A stretch of 64,000 bases of DNA from Syntrophotaleaceae bacterium (GTDB lineage Bacteria; Desulfobacterota; Desulfuromonadia; Desulfuromonadales; Syntrophotaleaceae), in assembly GCA_041390365.1 (NCBI GenBank), contig JAWKQB010000001.1, forward strand, positions 1 to 64,000, given 5' to 3'. The notes under the pieces were generated by a model. It was not told the origin of the DNA. It made no database searches and saw nothing but the letters and a program-made list of their open reading frames with translations. The position numbers and the translations under genes are program-made. Shown piece by piece: positions 16,703 through 25,758 of the stretch. Each line of letters begins with the position of its first letter. Positions within the stretch are counted from its first letter, which is position 1.

Positions 16703-17508
16703 ACCGACTCGAGGCCCCAAACTTTGATCCTGGAGGGGAAACCATCGAGAGCTGCGGCCAGCTCGAGGTTCTTTATGCCGACGAACATCTGGTAGCGGTC
16801 AACAAGCCTGCGGGGCTGCTGGTGCATCGCAGCCCCATCGACCGCCGCGAAACCCGATTCGCCCAGAAGATGCTGAGCGAACAGCTGGGACGGACCGTCT
16901 ATCCGGTGCACCGGCTCGACAAACCGACGTCCGGGGTTCTGCTGTTCGGTCTTTCCTCGGAAACCGCCCGTAGAATGGGGGAGATTTTCGCCGGAAGGGG
17001 GGTCGAAAAAACCTACCTGGCCGTATTGCGGGGGCATATCGAGGACGAGGGGGTGATCGATTACCCCCTCGTCGAAAAAGTGGATCGCCTGGAGCGGCGT
17101 CCGGTGGCGGACCGGGATCCCCAGTCCGCCTGCACCGCCTTTCGCCGCCTGGGCACCATCGAGCTTCCGCATCCGGTGGGCCGTTACGCCACCAGCCGCT
17201 ACTGCCTGGTGGAGGCGCGCCCGCTGACCGGAAGAAGGCATCAGCTGCGAAGGCATTTCAAGCACCTTTTTCATCCGATTGTCGGTGATACCCGTTACGG
17301 CGATGCGGACCACAACCGGTTTTTTCGCAGGGAGTTCGACTGCCATCGCCTGCTGCTGGCGGCGGTCGAACTTTCCTTCCCCCATCCCTTTTTTGACCGG
17401 CCGGTGACGGTGACGGCACCTCTGTGCGGCCTCTTTGTCCGGCTGCTCGAAAGTTTCGAATGGTGCTCCCTGCTGCCCGCACCTTGGCTCGGACCCCGAA
17501 TCTGCTGA
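16699..17508 (+). CDS. truC: tRNA pseudouridine(65) synthase TruC-like
   Basis: A 269-residue RluA-family pseudouridine synthase. The VNKPAGLLVHRS motif and the catalytic PVHRLDKPTSGVLLFGL (catalytic Asp in HRLD) match TruC more closely than RluA/C/D, as do IDYPLVE and LTGRRHQLRRHFKHLFHPIVGD. TruC isomerises U65 in tRNA. No S4 domain is present, which also fits TruC. The start overlaps the uup stop by 4 bp, indicating translational coupling. Confidence 0.88.
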   Translation: MNRLEAPNFDPGGETIESCGQLEVLYADEHLVAVNKPAGLLVHRSPIDRRETRFAQKMLSEQLGRTVYPVHRLDKPTSGVLLFGLSSETARRMGEIFAGRGVEKTYLAVLRGHIEDEGVIDYPLVEKVDRLERRPVADRDPQSACTAFRRLGTIELPHPVGRYATSRYCLVEARPLTGRRHQLRRHFKHLFHPIVGDTRYGDADHNRFFRREFDCHRLLLAAVELSFPHPFFDRPVTVTAPLCGLFVRLLESFEWCSLLPAPWLGPRIC

Positions 17509-17520
17509 AGGGAATCCTCC

Positions 17521-17949
17521 ATGGAAATCAACCTCACCACCCCGGCATTGCTTTATCCGGCCATTTCCCTGCTGCTGCTTGCCTATACCAACCGGTTCCT
17601 GGCGCTGGCCAGCGTCATCCGTTCCCTCGCCGGCCGCCTGGCGGAATCCGATGACGCGGATGTCCGGCGGCAGCTGACCAATCTTCGCCTCAGGATAAGC
17701 CTCATCAAGTGGATGCAGGGACTCGGAATCATCAGCATTCTGCTCTGCATGGTTTCGATGTTCTGCCTGTTTGCCGGGCATGAGCCCTGGGGGCGTTATT
17801 CCTTCGGCATCAGTCTGGTGCTGATGATGTTTTCCCTGGGGATCAGTTTCTGGGAAACGTTGCTCTCGGGTGAGGCGCTCAAACATGAGTTGCGGCGGTG
17901 TGACCGGGTTCGAAACCAGGGCCAGTCTGACGCCGGTCACCAGACCTGA
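17521..17949 (+). CDS. DUF2721 membrane protein
   Basis: A 142-residue protein with three hydrophobic segments (about 8-32, 60-85, 92-115). The TNRFLALASVIRSL and LRLRISLIKWMQGLG segments fit the DUF2721 family, whose function is unknown. It starts 12 bp after truC and is probably the third gene of that operon. It is convergent with the CBM48 gene. Confidence 0.78.
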   Translation: MEINLTTPALLYPAISLLLLAYTNRFLALASVIRSLAGRLAESDDADVRRQLTNLRLRISLIKWMQGLGIISILLCMVSMFCLFAGHEPWGRYSFGISLVLMMFSLGISFWETLLSGEALKHELRRCDRVRNQGQSDAGHQT

Positions 17950-17956
17950 AAACTTG

Positions 17957-18253
17957 TCAGACGACGACCACCGAATCTTCACATCCGTAGCAGTTGGGAA
18001 CATAACCGTCGGCCTGCCAGTCGTTTTCCCAGCGACTGCCGTCGATCAGATAGCGGAAGCGGTAGGACCGGCTGGTCGGCAGCGACAGGGTCAGACTGAA
18101 GTCGCCGTTTTTGAGACGTTTCATCGGTTTGGCTTCGGCATCCCAATCGGTGAAATCGCCGCAGAGGAGAGCCGATTCCGCTCCCGTTTCTGCGGGCAGA
18201 TTGAAGGTTACGCGACAGACCTGACCTGTCTTGGAATAGCTCTTCTTCAACAT
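17957..18253 (-). CDS. Stand-alone glycogen-binding (CBM48) domain protein
   Basis: A 98-residue protein made almost entirely of an early-set/CBM48 domain: RVTFNLPAE, LLCGDFTDWDAEAKPMKRLKNGDFSLTLSLP and YRFRYLIDGSRWENDW. This domain binds alpha-glucans in branching enzymes and in AMPK beta. Stand-alone copies are common in Desulfuromonadales-type genomes, and their target is unknown. AAAGGAG lies 5-6 nt before ATG 18253; an upstream extension to 18325 is unsupported. Only 7 bp separate it from the convergent DUF2721 gene. Confidence 0.88.
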   Translation of the reverse strand: MLKKSYSKTGQVCRVTFNLPAETGAESALLCGDFTDWDAEAKPMKRLKNGDFSLTLSLPTSRSYRFRYLIDGSRWENDWQADGYVPNCYGCEDSVVVV

Positions 18254-18379
18254 GTTCTGCTCCTTTGCAAGCAATCGTTGGGGAGAGGCGGCCGCATTAG
18301 CGACCTGATGTTTTTCGAAAGCCATTCTAGCAGGTTATTAGAAGTTTTTTTGGCAGGGACTGATTTTTCCCTTTGGGGG

Positions 18380-18742
18380 CTAGCCGCTGCGTAAAAACAG
18401 ATAGGTTGCGAGTCCGACAAGGATCAGCGCAAAGATCTTTTTGAAGCTTGCTGTTGAAATGCCTTCGAGCATGCGGGCTCCGATCTGGGCTCCGGCGATG
18501 CCGCCGATTCCCAGCAGAATTCCGGTCCGATAGTCGACATTGGCCAGTTTGTTATGAGCCAGCAGGGCGGAGGCCGAAATAATCAGGATGGCCAGAAAAG
18601 AGGTGCCGACCGCCCTCTGGGCGGAATAGCCGAGGAACAGCAGCAGCGGCACCATGAGAAAGCCGCCGCCCAGGCCGGAAAAGGAAGCGGCGATGCCGAC
18701 GAAGGCGCCTCCGAGGAGCAGCAGGGCATATTGAGCGGTCAT
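18380..18742 (-). CDS. Half-length TSUP (TauE/SafE) permease
   Basis: A 120-residue protein. The start GGAFVGIAASFSGLGGGFLMVPLLLF is the TSUP-family signature, followed by AVGTSFLAI and a GIGGIAGAQIGARM helix. This is one repeat of the usual two-repeat 250-residue exporter; half-size members are known and probably dimerise. Substrates in the family are sulfite, sulfoacetate and other organosulfur anions. The frame is intact and starts at a normal ATG, so it does not look truncated. Confidence 0.85.
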   Translation of the reverse strand: MTAQYALLLLGGAFVGIAASFSGLGGGFLMVPLLLFLGYSAQRAVGTSFLAILIISASALLAHNKLANVDYRTGILLGIGGIAGAQIGARMLEGISTASFKKIFALILVGLATYLFLRSG

Positions 18743-18842
18743 GTACGGTCTGCCTCCCGATCGATGTGATCTACCTTTTATACTCTCATTGGAGATTTTG
18801 GTAAAGGATCGGGGTTTCAGAAAGGAAAGGATTGTTACAGTC

Positions 18843-18875
18843 CCATAGGACCCATAAGTCTTATGGGTCCTATGG
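18843..18875. terminator. Perfect palindromic terminator built from a 9-bp repeat motif
   Basis: A 16-bp perfect inverted repeat around one central base, containing CATAGGACCC and GGGTCCTATG. It follows the GAPDH stop by 10 bp. The same GGGTCCTAT unit is tandemly repeated at 51848-51874. Confidence 0.75.
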
Positions 18876-18884
18876 CCTGTCGGG

Positions 18885-19952
18885 CTACTTGTCCATCTTG
18901 ATCATGTAGCGCAGCATGTCCACAACCCGGTGGCTGTAACCCCACTCGTTGTCGTACCAGGAAATGAGCTTGAAAAACCGCTTTTCGCCCGGCAGGTTGT
19001 TCCCCAGGGTGGCCGACGAGTCATAGATGGATGAAGCTTTTGAGTTGAGAAGGTCGGAGGAAACCAGCTGTTCCTGGGAATATTCCAGGATGCCGGTGAG
19101 ATAGGACTCGGACGCTTTTTTCATCAGTCCGTCGATCTCTTCAATAGAAGTGTCTTTTGATGTGCGAATGGTCAGATCGACCACGGAAACATCGGGTGTG
19201 GGCACCCGGAACGCCATTCCCGTCAATTTCCCCTTGATCTCCGGAATGACCTCACCAACCGCTTTTGCCGCTCCCGTCGAGGACGGGATGATGTTGATGG
19301 CGGCGGCCCGTCCGCTGCGCCAGTCCTTTTTTGTCGGACTGTCCACGGTTTCCTGGGTGGCAGTATAGGCATGAATGGTGCTCATCAGGCCCTCTTCAAT
19401 TCCAATGCCCTCCTTGATCAGCACGTGGACAAGCGGTGCCAGGCAGTTGGTGGTGCAGGAAGCAGTGGAAACCACATGGTCGGTTTTGGGATCGTACTTC
19501 TCTTCGTTGACCCCGAGCACGAAGGAGTTCATGGGGCCTTTCCCCGGTGCCGTGATGATCACCTTTTTCGCTCCCCCTTTCAGGTGCAGGGAGGCTTTCT
19601 CCATAGACGTGAACTTGCCCGAGGATTCGATCACGTACTCCACCCCCATGGCTTTCCAAGGAAGTTGCTCGGGACTGGGCGGAGCCGACAGGCAGCGGAT
19701 TTCATCACCATTTATGATCAGAATATCATCCACACTTAGAGCGGGGTCGCTCTTTCTGGTGTCAACCTCCCCGTGGAAACGTCCATGCACCGAATCGTAC
19801 TTGGTGCGATAGGCGAAATATTTGGCATCGGCGGCAAGATCCACCAGTGCCTTGACCTTCAGCGAGTCCTCGATCTGCCCCTTATCGTATAAAGCAGTCA
19901 GTATAAGCCTGCCAATTCGTCCGAATCCGTTGATTGCTACTCCCGTAGCCAT
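18885..19952 (-). CDS. gap: Glyceraldehyde-3-phosphate dehydrogenase
   Basis: A 355-residue, NAD-linked, phosphorylating GAPDH. Seen: GINGFGRIGRL at the N-terminus, D38 in the NAD-binding strand, the active-site SCTTNC (Cys166), TATQ-VDSPTKKDWR-GRAA, PSSTGAAKAVG, and the C-terminal SWYDNEWGYSHRV. A longer first lobe (CLSAPPSPEQLPWKAMGVEYVIES) resembles the protist/glycosomal-like bacterial group rather than E. coli GapA. GGGAGG is well placed before ATG 19952; the frame extends to 20060 without support. It is monocistronic. Confidence 0.95.
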   Translation of the reverse strand: MATGVAINGFGRIGRLILTALYDKGQIEDSLKVKALVDLAADAKYFAYRTKYDSVHGRFHGEVDTRKSDPALSVDDILIINGDEIRCLSAPPSPEQLPWKAMGVEYVIESSGKFTSMEKASLHLKGGAKKVIITAPGKGPMNSFVLGVNEEKYDPKTDHVVSTASCTTNCLAPLVHVLIKEGIGIEEGLMSTIHAYTATQETVDSPTKKDWRSGRAAAINIIPSSTGAAKAVGEVIPEIKGKLTGMAFRVPTPDVSVVDLTIRTSKDTSIEEIDGLMKKASESYLTGILEYSQEQLVSSDLLNSKASSIYDSSATLGNNLPGEKRFFKLISWYDNEWGYSHRVVDMLRYMIKMDK

Positions 19953-20310
19953 GGCTTCCTCCCGTCTGTCCCCGGCCATTGTGAGGCTGCGCATCCAGCC
20001 CTGATTATGATCCGGATCGGTTTGCAGTTGTGTCGATACAGATAGCAGCCATTCTACCATCTTTTGGCTGATTTGGCAGAGACCGGCCCGAGGAGCACCG
20101 GGACATCAGGAGGCGACTGATTGGTCATCCATCCATCGAAAAAGATCAGGGTTGTGGATCGCTCATCCTACCTTCAGAATCGTTTAAAGGCAAGTCTGGC
20201 CATAAAAACCTTAGGCATGGTGTTTGCAAAATTGCTTGGCCAGTGCTGAACATGGACCGGGTTTGTCCAGGTAAGGTTTGGAAAAATAAACGCTTTAGAC
20301 AGGAGAAAGC
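19953..20310. other. Divergent intergenic region, gap / bacteriohemerythrin
   Basis: This 358-bp gap holds the promoters of two divergent genes. I see an AGGAGA ribosome-binding site before 20311, no convincing -35/-10 pair, no credible small gene and no recognisable RNA. Confidence 0.5.
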
Positions 20311-20718
20311 ATGTCACTGATAGAATGGAGTAGCGACCTGAGTGTCAATATTGCCGAAATCGATGCACAGCACCAGAAACTGATCGCGATGCTCAATGAG
20401 CTGAACCAGGCCATGCGGAGAGGGAGTGGCAGGGATATCCTGGGGAAAATCATCAGCGGGCTGATGTCCTATACCGCAACGCATTTCGCAACAGAGGAGA
20501 AGTATTTTCAACGCTACGGTTATCCGGCCACCGCGGCTCACGTCCAGGAGCATCGAAATTTTTCCCGCAGAGTGGAGGAGTTCAAGCAGGGGTTCGAGGA
20601 AGGCCGGCTCGGTCTTTCGGTTTCAGTAATGAACTTTCTGGGATCCTGGCTGCGAGACCATATTCGAGGCAGCGATAAGGACTATGTCCCTTTTCTGAAC
20701 AGCAAGGGGCTCAGGTAG
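20311..20718 (+). CDS. Bacteriohemerythrin
   Basis: A 135-residue single-domain four-helix O2-binding protein. All seven di-iron ligands of the family are present in order: H21 (DAQHQKL), H58 and E62 (THFATEEKYF), H77 and H81 (HVQEHRNF), H117 and D122 (DHIRGSDKDY). Roles proposed for stand-alone members are O2 delivery, O2 sensing or scavenging, suiting an anaerobe that meets oxygen. AGGAGA precedes the ATG. It is separated from the next gene by 125 bp with no clear terminator. Confidence 0.95.
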   Translation: MSLIEWSSDLSVNIAEIDAQHQKLIAMLNELNQAMRRGSGRDILGKIISGLMSYTATHFATEEKYFQRYGYPATAAHVQEHRNFSRRVEEFKQGFEEGRLGLSVSVMNFLGSWLRDHIRGSDKDYVPFLNSKGLR

Positions 20719-20843
20719 AAACCTCCTTTTTGGCATTCAGACCGGTTCTCGGCATTTAAAATCCTTTGTGAAATCTTTTGGATAAACTATTATCTAGTTT
20801 TCATCCAACGGGTTGAATTCATTCCTGCAGACAGGGAGGCGGA

Positions 20844-22886
20844 ATGCCTAAAGGCTTTGAACTGCACAGCCGGTTTTTGGGACTGCTGGAAAGGGTGAAA
20901 GGGCCCGGCGATCTGGAATTTCAGCTGGAACCTTTTATCGATGAAGAGTGGCAGGTGGCTGTGGCGACCACCGACAAGGATGGTCTGCTGACCATTCTTG
21001 CCGGGCTTTTGACCGCGCATGGCGCCGACATTCGATCCGGAGATCTGCTGACTCTGCCTGCTGAACCGGGCAGCCGGCTGCGCAAGATCTGTGATCTGTT
21101 TCGGGTGGTCTTATCACCGGGCGCCGATCCGTCTTCCCTTAAAGCCTGTGCCGAAGATCTGCAGCGGTACAATGTGCGCCTGGCTCTTGAAGGCATAGAA
21201 GCGGTGCGCGACGCCATCATAGAGCGGGCGGCCGTTCGCTTCGAAGCCCGGTCGGCCGGTCGGGGACGGTTGCTGCCGGTAGAGATCGACATCGACAACG
21301 ACGCATCGGAGACCGACACGATTCTCCGTATTGTCTCCCGGGATATTCCCGGCTTTCTGTTTGCTTTCGCCAACGCCCTTTCTCTGCTGGAGATCAGCAT
21401 CGAACGGGCGACCATCCGCACTGAAGGGCCGAATGTGCAGGACACTTTCTGGATTCGCGACCTGCACGGGCGCAAGATCACCGATGAGGATAAACTGCGG
21501 GAACTGCGCTTTGCCTGTGCTCTGATCAAGCAGTTCGCTCATTTGCTGCCTTATTCGGCCAATCCCGGTCAGGCCATTCGCCAGTTTCGCGACTTCGCCT
21601 CCCGGTTGCTGGCCAAACCGGAACTGGCCGCAGATTTTGCCAGCGTACAGGCGGTGGACACCATGCATACTCTGGCCGAGCTGATGGGTGTCAGCCGTTT
21701 CCTCTGGGAGGACTTTCTGCGCATGCAGCATGAAAATCTCTTCCCGCTGATTCGCAATCGGACGGAAATCGAAAAAGAAATCGACAGTGAGTCACTGGAG
21801 GCGGAACTTGAGCAGAATTTTGCGGGCTGCGATGATCTCGAGGAAAGGGTTCGGCGGCTCAACGCCTTCAAGGACCGGGAAATGTTCCGCATCGATCTGC
21901 GCCACATCACCCGTCTCATCGGCGATGTCAAGTTTGCCCGGGAGCTGAGTTCCCTGAGCGATCTGGTGGTCAGACAGGTGGCCGACCTGTCCCATGCCCG
22001 CCTCAAAAGCCGGTTTGGAACCCCCCGGGTTGACGGACGCTCCTGCCCCTGGGCGATATTTGCAGCCGGAAAATATGGAGGCAGGGAGATGGGGTTCGCC
22101 TCCGATCTGGAACTACTGTTTGTTTACCAGGAGGAGGGGGAAACCGACGGTGCAAAGACAGCGGCCAACAGCAGCTACTTCGAGGAGTTCGTCCGCACCT
22201 TCCTCAGGACCCTGCAGTCGCGGAAGGAGGGGATTTTCGAAATCGATCTGCGGCTTCGCCCTTTTGGCAGCAAAGGCACCCTGGCCAGTTCCCTGGCGGC
22301 CTTCGCCGAATATTATGCGACCGACGGCAGGGCCGAGCCTTTCGAGCGGATGGCCATGGTCAAACTGCGGCCGGTGGCCGGGGACGACAAGCTGATGGAG
22401 CAGGCGATGGCCATCCGCGATGCTTTTGTCTATTCGGGCCGTCCACTGGATCTGGACAAGGTTCTTAATCTGCGTCGGAGGATGGCCGAGGAATTGGTGG
22501 AGCCGGGTAAAATCAACCTGAAGTACAGCACCGGAGCCCTGGTGGATGTCGAATTTTTCATTCAGGCCCAGCAGATTGTCCATGGAGCTGAAAACGCAGG
22601 GTTGCGGGTGACCAACACCATGGAAGCCCTGCGGCGCCTGGAGGATGCCGGCCTGGTGAAGGAGGTTCTGGCTGGCGATCTGCGCCGGGCATACCGCTGT
22701 TTCCGTCGGGTTATCGACGTGCTGCGGGCGGTACGCGGAAACGCCCGGGACCTGACCCTGCCCGATTTTGCATCCGCCGATTTTCGCTACCTCTCCCGGC
22801 GGCTCGATTTTCCCACACCTGAAGAATGTCTGCGCGAAATCCAATGGAGCCGTGAACTGAGCCGCGGCTTGTGGGAACGTATTTAG
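20844..22886 (+). CDS. ACT-ACT-GlnE-like nucleotidyltransferase, non-canonical
   Basis: A 680-residue protein. Two ACT-like regions (about 36-92 and 145-215, the second with ILRIVSRDIPGFLFAFANALSLLEISIERATIRT-type sequence as in GlnD) precede a helical linker and one GlnE-type domain (about 350-560). The GlnE motif reads GKYGGREMGFASDLELLFVY, followed by EIDLRLRPFGSKG and a GlnD/GlnE helical C-terminus with DVEFFIQ. Canonical GlnE is about 950 residues with two catalytic domains and DxD motifs; here there is one, with D421-L-E423. It may modify glutamine synthetase or another target, or be a sensor. Confidence 0.75.
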   Translation: MPKGFELHSRFLGLLERVKGPGDLEFQLEPFIDEEWQVAVATTDKDGLLTILAGLLTAHGADIRSGDLLTLPAEPGSRLRKICDLFRVVLSPGADPSSLKACAEDLQRYNVRLALEGIEAVRDAIIERAAVRFEARSAGRGRLLPVEIDIDNDASETDTILRIVSRDIPGFLFAFANALSLLEISIERATIRTEGPNVQDTFWIRDLHGRKITDEDKLRELRFACALIKQFAHLLPYSANPGQAIRQFRDFASRLLAKPELAADFASVQAVDTMHTLAELMGVSRFLWEDFLRMQHENLFPLIRNRTEIEKEIDSESLEAELEQNFAGCDDLEERVRRLNAFKDREMFRIDLRHITRLIGDVKFARELSSLSDLVVRQVADLSHARLKSRFGTPRVDGRSCPWAIFAAGKYGGREMGFASDLELLFVYQEEGETDGAKTAANSSYFEEFVRTFLRTLQSRKEGIFEIDLRLRPFGSKGTLASSLAAFAEYYATDGRAEPFERMAMVKLRPVAGDDKLMEQAMAIRDAFVYSGRPLDLDKVLNLRRRMAEELVEPGKINLKYSTGALVDVEFFIQAQQIVHGAENAGLRVTNTMEALRRLEDAGLVKEVLAGDLRRAYRCFRRVIDVLRAVRGNARDLTLPDFASADFRYLSRRLDFPTPEECLREIQWSRELSRGLWERI

Positions 22887-22926
22887 TATCGGTATCGGTA
22901 TCGGTATCGGTAGTCGACCCCGACCC
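22886..22926. repeat. GTATCG x4 plus GACCCC microsatellite
   Basis: Four exact tandem copies of GTATCG (22886-22909) are followed by GTAGTC and two GACCCC units, filling the whole gap between two convergent genes. The first copy overlaps the stop region of the GlnE-like gene. Confidence 0.85.
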
Positions 22927-22936
22927 CGAATTGCAA

Positions 22937-25474
22937 TCAGGTCTTCAGATAGGCAGTCAAAAAAACCTCCAGCGATTGGGGTTTTCCGAAAAGGTATCCC
23001 TGCCCCAAACGGCATCCCAGTTGCTGCAGCAAGGATGACTGGGCTTCCGTTTCGACCCCTTCGGCCACTATGTCCATCTCCAGGGCCTGGCCCACGGAAA
23101 TGAAAGCCTTCACCAGCCCGGCTTTGCGCGGGTCGCTGTCGATGCCATCGACGAAAGAGCGGTCGATTTTCAGAACGTCCATGGGAAAGCGCCTGAGATA
23201 GTTCAGGGCCGAATACCCGGTGCCGAAATCGTCTATGGCGATGGAGATGCCAAGGGCCCGCAAGGTTTCCAGAGTTTTGCGGATTTTCCGGTTGTCATCG
23301 ATCATCAGGCTTTCGGTGATCTCGAATTCCAGCCATTGGCCCCTGCACCCTGTTTCCCTGAGGATGGTTTTGACTTCCCCGACCAGATCATGCTGCACGA
23401 ACTGACGGGTCGAAAGGTTGACCGCCACCTTGAAGGGGAAAGAACTGTGTTGGTTGAAGAGGACCGCTTGACGACAGGCGTTTTGCAGGACCCATTGACC
23501 AATCGGAATAATCAGTCCGCTCTCCTCGGCAATGGGGACGAACCGGTCCGGCGACAGGATTCCCAGTTGTGGATGACGCCATCGCAGCAGCGCCTCGCCC
23601 CCGGTAACCTGGCCGGTTTTCAACAGGACTTTGGGCTGGTAAAGAAGCAGCAGTTCATGATTTGCGCTGGCATAACGCAGGGCGGAGCAGAGGGAAAGCC
23701 GCTCGGTTGTGCGGCGGGTGAGTTCGGGAGTATAAAGCTGAAAATTGTTGCGCCCTTGCCGCTTGGCGCTGTACATGGCCGCATCGGCGTAGGCGAACAG
23801 CTCGTTCAATTCGCAACTGTCCAGAGGGTAGAAGGCAATCCCGATGCTGCCGGAGATGAACAGCTCCTGGCCGTCTATGAGGAAAGGCAGGGCCAGGTCT
23901 TCGAGGATTCGGGAAGCGATATCGGTGGCTTCATCGACGCGGTGAAGGGTCTGCAGGATAGCGAACTCGTCGCCTCCCAAGCGAGCGATTGTGTCCGATT
24001 CCCGGACGCAATGGGTTAGCCTTCTGGTCACCTCGCGAAGCAGTTCGTCGCCCGACTTGTGACCGAGGGTGTCGTTGATATCCTTGAAGTGGTCGATGTC
24101 AAGCATCAACAGGGCAAATGGCCGCTTGGTGCATTTTGCCTCCGACGCCGCATCCAGAAAACGCCTTTCAAACAGGGCGCGATTGGGAAGGCCGGTCAGA
24201 AGATCGGTAAAAGCCAGTCGCTGGGCGAGTTCCCGTTGTTCGACCACGTCGCTGATATCCCGGATGACTGCCAACACCGAATGAACCGCGTCTCCATCTG
24301 ATTCGGGTTCAAAGCGAACGTGAGTCCAGCTCACGGAACCATCAGGAGAGAGGTGGCGTACCTCCGCTTCCTGGGGGATGCTGGTTTCAAAGACTTTCTT
24401 GAGGGCCGAATGGTAGACCTGGAGGTCGAGGGGGCCGCCGCTCAACAGGGAACGTCCAAGCAGCGCCGCCCGGTCCTTGCCGATCAGGCGTGCAAAGGCC
24501 GGGTTGACGTACAGGCGGACCAGCCGCCGATCATAGCGGACGATGGCGTCGGGCGAATTTTCCGCCAGGCTGCGGAATTCCTGTTCACGGGCAGACAGAA
24601 GGCGTTGGGCGTGAATGCGCTCGGTGATGTCGCGGCACCAGCAGATGATAAGGATGCGATCTCCCATCTCCGTTGGTGTCGAGTGGATTTCGACATCGCG
24701 CAGAGTGCCGTCCTTGCGGCGATGGCGGGTTTCAAAGCGGCGTTCTTCATTGAGGTCTCGGTGGCAGTGCCCCATCGCCTCGATCTCGGCTCGACTGAAG
24801 TTGGCATCCCAGTCCCATGGGTGCATGCCAAGCATCTCCTCCCGGGAGTACCCGAGGGTCTGGGCAAAGGCAGGATTGACATCGACGGCGGCCAGGCTTT
24901 TCCCGTCGAGGACAACGATGCCATCTTTCGATCGCTCCATCAGCAGCTTCCAGTGGCAGACCTCTTCCTGCAATAATTGCAGGCGCAAATTATATTCAGT
25001 CACGTCCCTGACCTGGCAGAAAGCGACTGTCCTGCCATTCCATGGAATCCGGGTGTGGCTGACAGCGATGGACAGCAGCTTGCCGTCCTTTCGCCGATAG
25101 CAGGTCTCGAAACGGTCCGGCCAGGCATTATCGGCAGATGCCCTTTCAAATTCTTCCCGAGACCAGCCTTCGTCCCAGTCCCGGGCTTTCAAGTCAATTA
25201 TTTCCCGGCGTGTGTAACCGAGCAATTCGGCAAAGGATGAGTTGGCGTCGATGATTTCGCCGGTTTCGACGTCCAGGATGACAATGCCTTCAACCGAATG
25301 CTCCATGAAGGCTGAAGGGAGATCCTCCTTCTTGCGGTTTTCCAGACGGGAAGCCTTTTCGGCTGCAGCGTTAGCGGACTTTTCCGGGGAGAATGACTGC
25401 GATGCGGGCGGGGAGGGCCTTGCGTTTTCGAAAGAAGCCGCTAGATCGGTTTTTTCTCTGCCAGGATTTTTCAC
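22937..25474 (-). CDS. PAS-PAS-PAS-GGDEF-EAL c-di-GMP enzyme
   Basis: An 845-residue cytoplasmic protein with no membrane segment. Three PAS domains (about 55-165, 175-285, 300-410) precede a GGDEF domain (about 420-585), with intact GGDEF and the RESD inhibitory site 5 residues before it. A C-terminal EAL domain (about 600-840) has EALLRWRHP, VAVNLSTRQF, ESLMIDD, IDDFGTGYSAL and IVAEGVET. Both cyclase and phosphodiesterase sites look intact, so its net effect cannot be read. The start is GTG 25474 with GGAG 5 nt upstream. It is monocistronic. Confidence 0.95.
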   Translation of the reverse strand: MKNPGREKTDLAASFENARPSPPASQSFSPEKSANAAAEKASRLENRKKEDLPSAFMEHSVEGIVILDVETGEIIDANSSFAELLGYTRREIIDLKARDWDEGWSREEFERASADNAWPDRFETCYRRKDGKLLSIAVSHTRIPWNGRTVAFCQVRDVTEYNLRLQLLQEEVCHWKLLMERSKDGIVVLDGKSLAAVDVNPAFAQTLGYSREEMLGMHPWDWDANFSRAEIEAMGHCHRDLNEERRFETRHRRKDGTLRDVEIHSTPTEMGDRILIICWCRDITERIHAQRLLSAREQEFRSLAENSPDAIVRYDRRLVRLYVNPAFARLIGKDRAALLGRSLLSGGPLDLQVYHSALKKVFETSIPQEAEVRHLSPDGSVSWTHVRFEPESDGDAVHSVLAVIRDISDVVEQRELAQRLAFTDLLTGLPNRALFERRFLDAASEAKCTKRPFALLMLDIDHFKDINDTLGHKSGDELLREVTRRLTHCVRESDTIARLGGDEFAILQTLHRVDEATDIASRILEDLALPFLIDGQELFISGSIGIAFYPLDSCELNELFAYADAAMYSAKRQGRNNFQLYTPELTRRTTERLSLCSALRYASANHELLLLYQPKVLLKTGQVTGGEALLRWRHPQLGILSPDRFVPIAEESGLIIPIGQWVLQNACRQAVLFNQHSSFPFKVAVNLSTRQFVQHDLVGEVKTILRETGCRGQWLEFEITESLMIDDNRKIRKTLETLRALGISIAIDDFGTGYSALNYLRRFPMDVLKIDRSFVDGIDSDPRKAGLVKAFISVGQALEMDIVAEGVETEAQSSLLQQLGCRLGQGYLFGKPQSLEVFLTAYLKT

Positions 25475-25711
25475 ATCGGCTCCTGCCCGAACAGATAGAA
25501 ACTCCCCAAAGGGGCAATATCAGGAAATCATGCATAACGCAGCAGGCGGAATGCCACAGCCATCAAACGCGGAATGGTAGAGCTAAAAATGCCAACATCG
25601 TGCCAAGCGTTAAGGAATTGCGAGAGTTTCCAGAATGAGGCACAGCATAAATGCAGAATGCTTTAATTCAATGGATTTTTTATCGGTTCTGCCTGGAATT
25701 TCTGGGGGTCT

Positions 25712-25732
25712 CTTTCGTCTCTTTGACGAAAG
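25712..25732 (-). terminator. Hairpin upstream of the VOC stop region
   Basis: CTTTCGTC and GACGAAAG form an 8-bp perfect stem with a 5-nt loop, 27 bp past the stop of the VOC gene. The U tract is short, so it is a moderate candidate. The rest of 25475-25758 holds nothing I recognise. Confidence 0.5.
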
Positions 25733-25758
25733 CCTTTGCTTGTGATGTCAAAATAGTG

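Noticed and set aside
14828..16720. Open frame of 630 codons on the minus strand
   Set aside because: Exact antisense shadow of uup, whose two ABC domains are unambiguous.
16663..18003. Open frame of 446 codons on the minus strand
   Set aside because: Covers truC and DUF2721 in antisense; no domain or start signal.
18380..18742. Truncated TauE pseudogene
   Set aside because: Half-size TSUP proteins exist, the frame is intact with normal start and stop, and no second half or frameshifted remainder is found nearby.
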